Of a DNA stretch of 64,000 nucleotides, positions 56,536 to 64,000 are shown one piece after another. Source of the DNA: Capitella teleta (Eukaryota > Annelida > Polychaeta > Capitellidae); assembly GCA_000328365.1 (NCBI GenBank), contig KB295623.1:410574-474573 (forward strand). The letters are read 5' to 3'. Made by a program: the position numbers and the translations under genes. The notes beneath the pieces were generated by a model. That model was given only the letters and a program-made list of their open reading frames with translations, searched no databases and was not told where the DNA came from. Every line of letters starts with the position of its first letter. Position 1 is the stretch's first letter.

Positions 56536-57997
56536 TCTCTTTTCTTTTTTTTATGTTTTTTCTTTTCTTAACTTACACTATGTCTAATCATTATTCTATA
56601 TTATTTTTACATCTATTCAAGTATTAGTTCAAGCCGCGATCTTTTCTTCCTTTTATATTCTCAAAAAGTAATATTTTTCACCTTTTTTTAAAGACAGTTG
56701 GGATGAAACTGTTCAATCTAAGCGATCAATTTTTATTCTTATTTTTTTCGTGTGTAAAATTGTTCAAATCAATTTTTGTGTGTTTTCTTTTTTCCCATTC
56801 AGTCAAATCACAAAGTGTTTTCTAGGGGTTTTTTTTCCTAATGTATTTTCATACCAAACAAAAGTTAAATTCCTTTTTTTCTGTTTTCTGTTATTCATCA
56901 CTGTTAAGCAGGTTCATTGTTGAAATAATTATTCATGTCATATTTGCGATATCACTGTCTTAAACGCTTCCATAGCATGTGTCAAGTCTTTAACTTTACA
57001 ATGATTTGTCAGAGAAAATATAAAATCCACAGGGTGAACAGAAAAAAAACATTTTTATTGATAATTATTTTTGTTAACCCCCTGTGTATTTTAATTATTT
57101 TCTGTGATCGTGGTATAATTTGTTTCCTTGTCAATTTTTTTTTTTTACGTCTAACAAAAGTTGTGCATCTTTGATAAAAACCCTCCCTCTCTTGAAGAAA
57201 ATTTCTGTTAGCTAGTCCAATTCCACTGTTCAAAATCACCGCACAGGATTGCAAGAAAAAAGGAAATCTGTTCAACAATTCTCCCATGCCATTATTTAAA
57301 CTTTTATAGCCTTCAAGACTTGTGTGAACCCTCGTAGGGCTGAGTGACGCCATCAATGACCTTTATTACATTCCACAGTGTTCGTACCCCTTCTGACTAG
57401 TCACCCAACCTACATTAAATCCGTTCAAATAATTTTCCTTTTTTTTTTCTCTTTCCTCCCACCAACTCGCATAATCTTGGTGCTTTTTTTTTTCTTCTTC
57501 TTTCCCTTCTGTTTTTCATGAGTATATATTTTATTTTTTTTGTGATTCTGTATCATTGGCGGTCTTAGCATTATGTTCAATGGCTGTTACATGTCGTGCA
57601 GAATTATTTTGAGGAAAAACGTCGTAAGAATTGAACATGCATTGATTGTAATGCTCACAAATAAATATTCTCTCTAGTCTTATGTGCATTTTAACGTTGT
57701 AACATTTGTCATGATGTATGTTGCTGCCTCTTTGCTGGGGTATAATTATCATGGCTGTTGTTACATTTCGTTTCTTGTGTAGATGGATGAGTTGTCCGAT
57801 GAATGTCTCTCGCATTGTACTTGTGATGTTAGTTGTACAATTTGGATGGTTTTTGTGTAAATCAAATACACAAATCACACAAAATCACACAATACTCTTT
57901 GTCATTTATTTATTTTTCATACTGTTAAAAACCAAGCTGGTTTGCATTGAAAGTCAAAGATTAATTTTCAAAGATTTCAATTTATTCATGCTGGCTT
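56124..57997. other. 3' regions of convergent PACS and NOXRED1-like genes
   Basis: T-rich plus-strand DNA with no recognised exon. A candidate PACS AATAAA is at 57660-57665. A candidate minus-strand signal for the opposing gene lies near 57908 (TTTATTTATT). The open frames here (57009-57356, 57531-57878) show no domain. Confidence 0.55.
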
Positions 57998-59550
57998 TCA
58001 ATGATGGCTCAAAATCTTTCCACCAAATTGAGATATTTTTTTCCACTCGAAATAGTTCTGGAAAACTTTGCAGAACTTGTTCACAAATCTGGAGCGGATA
58101 TATTTGTTGTTTCTCAACTTGGCAGTCAGAGGAGTTTCCCGGTCTTCCAAGGAGCTTAAATTAAACAACGGCAAAACACTGCAAGTAAGATTAGTAAAGT
58201 ATACAGCTCTGTAAAGATTCAATTCACCTTTCTTTGTCACTGAACTGATTTGTGAAATCCAATAACTCCAGCTTCGTAGTGAGTGGTGATTTAGCCGAGT
58301 GATCTAAAATAATTGCGTTGACGATATCGATTGCATCTTGACATTTGACGCCCATCAAAGAGCACATGTTCACAAAGGCGTAGATCAGTTGCTCAGCAAA
58401 TGTTTCATTGGTGTAAATAAGACAATCTGTGGAGAGAATCATGAGAAAGATCGAAGAGAAGTGTCTCTACCTTTGGAGTTGAACGACAGCGGACACATCT
58501 GCTCGAGTAAAACATTGTCTTTAAATGTCGCAGTGATATCAATGGAGTTGTCCCAATATTTATCGTCGGTCCAGTGATATTTCGGATGCACAACATTCAG
58601 AACGCCCAGCAATGAACTCAATTTGGCCAGCGGGTATGTTGGGATGAAACTGTACACTAAGGTTTCTCTTCGAATAACTCCTTTGATGTCCAATAGCAGA
58701 ACCGGTAATTGGGATGGAAGAATACACAGAAACAGGATGTCACATGACTTTGCTACTACACTGTTTTTATCTGTGCAAATGACTCCTTTCTCTTGTAACT
58801 CAGCTGAAATGATTATAATAATAATTATTATTTTTACTGTCGTATTACCTGTGTCTCACTTAGTGTCTCTGGCCTGCGTGTGGAGATTCGTATGTTTTCT
58901 GGACTCACTTCTCCCACTGAAAGTATGCAGTGAGCGAGGTGACTTCCTAGACGTCCACAGCCGATGATTCCAGCAACAAGGGTGTTGGCCGTGTCAGATT
59001 CTTGGAGGAGCTCGTTCGTTCGTGTGATCTTTGGCTTCTCAAGCTGCGATTTGATCAACCTAGAACATGAGTAACCAAGATGCACCAGCAATAACCATTT
59101 GTTATTTATTTAATTATAAGTAATAAGTTAACTTTAAGTATTAAGTTAACTCAATTATAGTTATTTGCAATAACATTTTATAAATTGATTATATATGTTC
59201 ATGAATTACACATGAATAGCTTCAAATCATCACCCGATCACTAAGAAATTCAGCATTCTTTTTAATAATTATTACCTAGCTTCGCTGAGTACTGCTACAA
59301 AATAAGTGGCTTGAGCGCATGCAAAAGCAGTGAGGGCGTGAGATCGAGGTCTTAGGTTTAGTAATTCCTTCTCTTCAGCAGTCAACGCACTCTCAAATTG
59401 CAAAGTGGCTAAATTTTCTGTAATGTCCTCAAAATTGTCATCATTGGTTGTCACTTTATTCACTGATGGTTTCCCTTGATGCCGAATCAAAGCCATTTTT
59501 AATATTTTGCACAGCTTTTCGTTTCTATGATGCTTTCTAAGTAGAGGCAC
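57998..59550 (-). CDS. noxred1: NOXRED1-like NADP-dependent oxidoreductase (P5C reductase fold)
   Basis: Predicted oxidoreductase related to pyrroline-5-carboxylate reductases; substrate unknown. Exons on the minus strand: 59550-59276, 59059-58860, 58803-58471, 58426-58228, 58178-57998; phases 2, 1, 1, 2; 395 aa. A second in-frame ATG at 59496 would give 377 aa. The Rossmann motif is GIIGCGRLGSHL with GxGxxG at about 125-130, followed by ISTRRPETLTELQEKGV, the STRRPE part being the NADP-side motif of this family. Further on are CDILFLCILPSQL, VYSFIPTYPL and VVHPKYHW. The C-terminus LPLFNLSSLEDRETPLTAKL resembles the WFDLTAVQLKETPF region of vertebrate NOXRED1. The donor GTGAGA at 58859 was preferred over GTAATA at 58848 because it keeps the frame with the CAG acceptor and restores the ETLTELQ motif. 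It converges with PACS. Confidence 0.9.
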
Positions 59551-60506
59551 CTCGACATCACAAAAACTTTACTCTGTGAAATATATCTGAATAGTCTAGT
59601 TTATTTCTAAATCGAGCAGAATTAAAAGGGAGATTTGTTCATAAAATGGTTAAAGTTATAAATTTTGCACCAACAAACTGAGTCTAAATTGATTTTATCG
59701 GATTTACGGTTATATATTTGAAAGCTACACCCTGAAAATGGTGTGTAGCTCTATATTGCACAAAAACGTCGGGGTTTGTTATCGTTTCGATGTTTCCTCA
59801 ATATGAAAGTAAAAATAAAAGGTGATTTACTAAATTTTTCCTAATAATTGGACAGGAAATTGTATCTTTTCAGTCTCTGATCGAAAGATTAAATATGTTC
59901 TTTGATCATTACCACAAAATATGTAATTTTAAGGACGACTTTGACCATATAATCGTTTATACTTGTAATATCGCCCACAGAGTAATTGTCAACATCGTAA
60001 TGCATTTCACGATTTCACCTAAACGTACCGTAGGTTACCTTAGGTGATACTGGTCGCAGGTTAAAGACCTCTATGACCAGATCTTCAGCTTCTTTGCACG
60101 GGTGACATTACTGTGGTTATTTTGAGCTCCAATCATATATCATGCATATCATAATAATTCATATAACTTATTAATTATAAGGTTACAGCCTACAGGTAAG
60201 GTTCACTTGCCGAATTATTCAATTAACCCGGACCCCCAAATCTCATATTAGCGAACTAATGTAAGAATGAAAGACAACAGAAGTACCTCATAACTATATA
60301 TGCACTTTGCACTTGGATATCCAAGGGAAAGTCCTTATCCAACTAAATTAATAGTTTCACGTTGAACTAACATTAAATTAATGATAATCCACCATTGTTG
60401 TATTACTATGCAGAAACAAACCTTACAATACATACTACGCACACACAAAATAGTTCCTCAACATATACAAACAAATCACATATTATTCTTACCAAATACA
60501 CATATC

Positions 60507-62955
60507 CAGACCTTGAAATCTAGAAATCCCGGGCGAGCTGTTTATAGCTCACCTAAATTTGCCAAGGCGAGCTGTTTTTTTTTTAAGAGGCTAAATACCC
60601 CACTATATTGAATAGTATGCACAATACATACAATAGGAATCAGGGGAGTGCTTGAGGAGTGTAAAGAGAGCAAGGAGGCCATTCCTAATTAAGATAAAAA
60701 CAAGGACACATCAATCAGCATTTTAATGCATTGACTTCATATACTATATTTTGCCCCTTGCTATTCTTCCTGAGTGATATTTGTCCCAAAACAAGGGAAA
60801 TCCCAACCCTCAAATGTCGATAGTTGCACGGAATTTGGCATTGTTTAGGTGTTATTTCTAAGTCGAGAAACTGGGCGTCTTTCGCGGCAGTGAGTTCAGT
60901 TCACTGTGATTAGTGAGAAGCGAAACTAATATAGAGCGCACATCAGCTCGTATCTCAAGCACTCCCCAATACCTCATGATGAGCAGCAAGGAATTCACAA
61001 CGCCCTATTGCACTCCAAACATCGCTTTGGTCTCACATGGCACATAATGCACCAGACTTAAAGGGAGGGAGAACTGGTTAAAAATGGACTTTGAGTCGTT
61101 ATTTGATGCACCAAAAATAATTCCTATGCCTGGCCCACACAAGAAATATCATCGCTAACGATTTCGCGGGAGATATATTGCTAATTAGGCGTGACGTCAT
61201 GAGCTGTGATGAAACACCGAGTTCCCCATCTTTTACAATGGGCCTCGTCATATCAGCGTGTCCTGCGACTAAACCCCTGGATATTTTTTTATTTTCTTCC
61301 CGGAAATAGATAGAATAATCATTTTGCCACCAGTCAGGCGCGAAAAAAAAATATTTTTCGCTATTTTTCTTATTTTAACTAGGGCTGGGCGGATATCCGT
61401 ATCCGATATCCGTGACAGCACGGATATTGGGGGTTTTCAGTACTATCCGTGATCCGTGTTTCAACACGGATAGTTAAACACGAATAGTGTAAATTTTAAG
61501 TGTTTGTTTCGAGCGCACAGTGAGCGTAGCGCACAGCCATTCCGCGCACAAGCGCTGCTCACTGAAGCTGAGCGATGTCAATTACAAGATAACACGATGT
61601 CAACAATGCGCTAATTCTGATTTGTTTTAAATAAACACAATTCTATGCCCTTGAATCTCTTCAGTCATCAAGCAAAAGTGATGTAACACGCGTTGTTGGC
61701 TATCTCCTTTAGTGCCTATTTTTCAACACCGTTACACGTGACAGCTTTGTCAATTGCAGTTTTCGTGTGAACCACAAACAGCACTGAATTTCATCAATTT
61801 CTCGACCATGTTTGAAATTGAACAGTTAATACAGACTAGTACGTATGCCTTAGCCCGCTACTTGGCGATCTTGCGACTTGAATTATTTCAAACTTTCTAT
61901 AGAACAATAATTGCCATGAAGTTATGAACTGACTTGCGCCTCACGAAGTTACTAAGTTTGTACATTTCCAAATCATGTTTATTGAAAGTGCACACTGTAA
62001 CACAAAGTGCACGTTACTGTCGTTCCGTCTTGGGCTTATAATCTGCGACTGTGAAGTTGGGGAAAATAATAGCCTGCGCTGATAAGGAATCCGCCTCTGT
62101 GAAATCGACAGGCAAGCGAGCTGTCTGCATGTGCGATGCCTCTTGAAACTCATTCTGAACGTTTTGATAAAAGAAATGTACAAGCAGCAAGAAGGATGAC
62201 AGCAGTAGGTCAAGGTCACTTGTCTTTAACTGCTGCAGCAGGTAGACCGTGGCTTTTGCGCTCACAGCGTGTGCCAGGCGCTGGGCCATTACGCTGCAAG
62301 TGCATGCTCCCGTGTTTGGGCATAAATATCCGTATCCGTCGGATATTAGTAACACGGATATCCGTTATCCGAGTATCCGTGTTAAAGCAATATCCGCCCA
62401 GCCCTAATTTTAACAAGCGATTTTCTAGGACACCTACCATGTTTCTCTTCCTGAAACAGTAAAAAGGTCAGCCAGAGTGCACCACGCATGCGCTTTCGTT
62501 TCGTAAACAACAGAGATGTCCTTTTATGGCGAAGATGATCTGCTCTGATTGGCTGAAATCGATAGATTCACGAGGGGAACAGGACCAATCAGCCATCAGC
62601 CAAACCAAGCCATCAGCTGACGTTTGCCTCCTATACTTCGCAATGGAAGCCATTCTCCCATAGGCGCAATGCTAACCCCGATATTCGGAATGCATTATTT
62701 CCTTACGCTTGCATCCAGGCATGGTGTTTTTGGCACGGAATGCTATCAATTGGTGCTATGAGTCAATAGAACATCACTTAAAATTTAGTTCCCCATCCCT
62801 TTAAGCGCGCGAAGTTGAAAGCGCGCGGTTTCCAGGCGCTCGTCACGCGAGCGATATGTTAGGGCCGAGGAGAGCGATCGACAGCTTGCCTCAAAATGAT
62901 TTCAGGCAAGCGAAGGCGAGCACGAACGATCGCTCGCCTCAGATTTCAAGGTCTG
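60507..62955. mobile_element. Inverted-repeat element with 6-bp target duplication, interrupted by a hAT MITE
   Basis: The left end is CAGACCTTGAAATCTAGAAA and the right end, inverted, CAGACCTTGAAATCTGAGGC, with a 15-bp perfect terminal repeat. CATATC is duplicated on both sides (60501-60506, 62956-62961). The element is 2,449 bp as it stands and about 1.4 kb without the inner insertion. The right sub-terminal part is rich in GCGAGCGATCG-like short palindromes. No transposase frame seen. The superfamily is unclear. Six-base duplications are reported for IS3EU and Dada elements. Confidence 0.8.
61380..62406 (+). mobile_element. hAT-type MITE, intact ends, 8-bp target duplication
   Basis: Starts TAGGGCTGGGCGGATAT and ends with its exact inverse (17-bp perfect inverted repeat). 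The 8-bp duplication ATTTTAAC is at 61372-61379 and 62407-62414, the hallmark of hAT. Length is 1,027 bp. GGATATCCG and ATCCGT repeats are clustered near both ends. Internal frames do not encode a recognisable transposase. A related copy is at 36772-37687. Confidence 0.93.
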
Positions 62956-64000
62956 CATATCGATGATCCAGGGTTAGGGATTGAGCCGTGTAGCGGCGAG
63001 GTGTCTTTGGAAATGGTGATCGGCTATCACTATTCCCATGCTGGTCAACAGCATGAATGAAATCAACAATTCCAATAGTAACTTAAATAATCATTTGTGT
63101 AATAACCGCAATAACCATTGGCGCAAAAACATGATTGACAACGTGTAAGGATACAATGATGAAGCGAAATAAAGTAAAACGGTTTTCACGTGACACACCA
63201 AAGCTACGTGTTTCAGGAATTCATATATTCATGAGGTCAAGAGGGCACATTTGAATATTATAATGAGCTATGCTTGAACATGGTTATAATCCACAAGCAA
63301 CACCTTCATTGCAATCAGATAGACTGTTGGTGCTTGCGAGGTGTGTGGTTTGAGATCGAATCATGTCTCATACCAGGTAAAGTTAATCTTCACTAATAAT
63401 TGCATGTTTCCTTTCTTCTCACACGAAACATACCAGGAGAGAGATGCGGGAGAATAGTAGAGGAGAGGTGGCGGCATACACAAATCGCTAACTTTCTACC
63501 CAAAAAACATATCCCAATTTTGTCTCTATACCCCCAAAAATCATAGCGCCCTTTTTAATTTGCGGAATTTGGGGTCTGGGTTGATTTGACAAGTGCTCCT
63601 TCATTATATATACTCACAATTTGCAAAGAAAAAACGTCCTGCAAAGTCAGACTTATTGGATGAGAATAAGTGCCAATGCCTCCTTATCTGATTTTATGTA
63701 TTAAAACGTGTCTCTTCTCTTTGCATCTGATGATTGCCGTCTGCTTAATCAGGGTAAGTTTCTCAAACTTGCTGTCGCAGTTTCACTTTTCTTTGTTAAG
63801 TGTTTAAATTCTGCTTCATTCATGAACTACCGGAGTGAAATTAAAAAATTAATTATTCAGGTTACAGATTTTTATTTTTTTTTCATGTTTAGTAAATGAT
63901 GCAGTGCATGCATGTCTGGGGTGCTTTTCAGCCCTCATGAGTCGTGATCTGATTTTGAGGACATTCAACCTATATTGCACCATGGACTTTAAGTACTGCT

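Larger units (their letters stand above)
59551..64000. other. Region upstream of the NOXRED1-like gene
   Basis: No gene recognised. The middle is taken up by nested inverted-repeat elements (60507-62955). The last kilobase is AT-rich and shows nothing I can assign. Open frames here lie within the transposons or are short. Confidence 0.6.

Noticed and set aside
58848-58860. GTAATA donor for NOXRED1-like exon 2
   Set aside because: It puts the next exon out of frame with the CAG acceptor; GTGAGA 11 bp upstream restores frame and a conserved motif.
63300-63400. Possible tRNA-like B box (GAGATCGAATC)
   Set aside because: No matching A box or tRNA fold found.

Overview
This is nuclear DNA from an animal, almost certainly an invertebrate. 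The genes are split by phase-consistent GT-AG introns, polyadenylation signals are AATAAA, non-coding DNA is AT-rich, and microsatellites, a tRNA-derived SINE and several MITE families are scattered through it. The protein set (Eag potassium channel, PACS, LPGAT1, DNAAF10/WDR92, NOXRED1-like reductase, multi-antistasin inhibitor) is metazoan. The DNAAF10 gene suggests an animal with motile cilia. I cannot name the phylum from the sequence alone.

Layout: (1) 1-2109, minus strand, a secreted protein made of at least 23 tandem antistasin-like domains, cut by the left edge of the window. (2) 8834-28099, plus strand, a complete 11-exon Eag (KCNH1/5 type) voltage-gated potassium channel of 1,120 residues with an 8.1-kb first intron. 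(3) 35266-38780, plus strand, an LPGAT1-type acyltransferase, 5 coding exons, 342 aa. (4) 41575-40004, minus strand, DNAAF10/WDR92, 8 exons, 354 aa, tail-to-tail with LPGAT1. (5) 44644-56123, plus strand, PACS, 21 exons, 888 aa. (6) 59550-57998, minus strand, a NOXRED1-like reductase, 5 exons, about 395 aa, tail-to-tail with PACS. I rebuilt every exon chain by hand. The coding lengths sum to whole codons and the splice phases match throughout.

The rest of the window is introns and intergenic DNA holding mobile-element relics: a hAT-type MITE with perfect 8-bp target duplications sitting inside a second inverted-repeat element (60507-62955), a second hAT copy at 36.8-37.7 kb, a pogo/Tigger-like MITE (35.9-36.7 kb), a mariner-like MITE (24.35-24.94 kb), a TTAA-flanked Kolobok/piggyBac-type MITE (49.8-50.2 kb), SINE copies, an unclassified repeat in two copies, and a small Ty3/gypsy integrase fossil. 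No rRNA, tRNA gene or CRISPR array was seen.

The genes do not form a pathway. They are ordinary neighbours with separate jobs: protease inhibition, membrane excitability, phospholipid remodelling, dynein assembly, membrane-protein sorting and a redox enzyme. The points most worth a second look are the homogenised antistasin repeats, a candidate alternative exon or early terminator in PACS, the nested transposons, a 56-bp hairpin flanked by 13-bp direct repeats, a purine-rich tandem array at an Eag splice acceptor, and a marked excess of the CRE palindrome.
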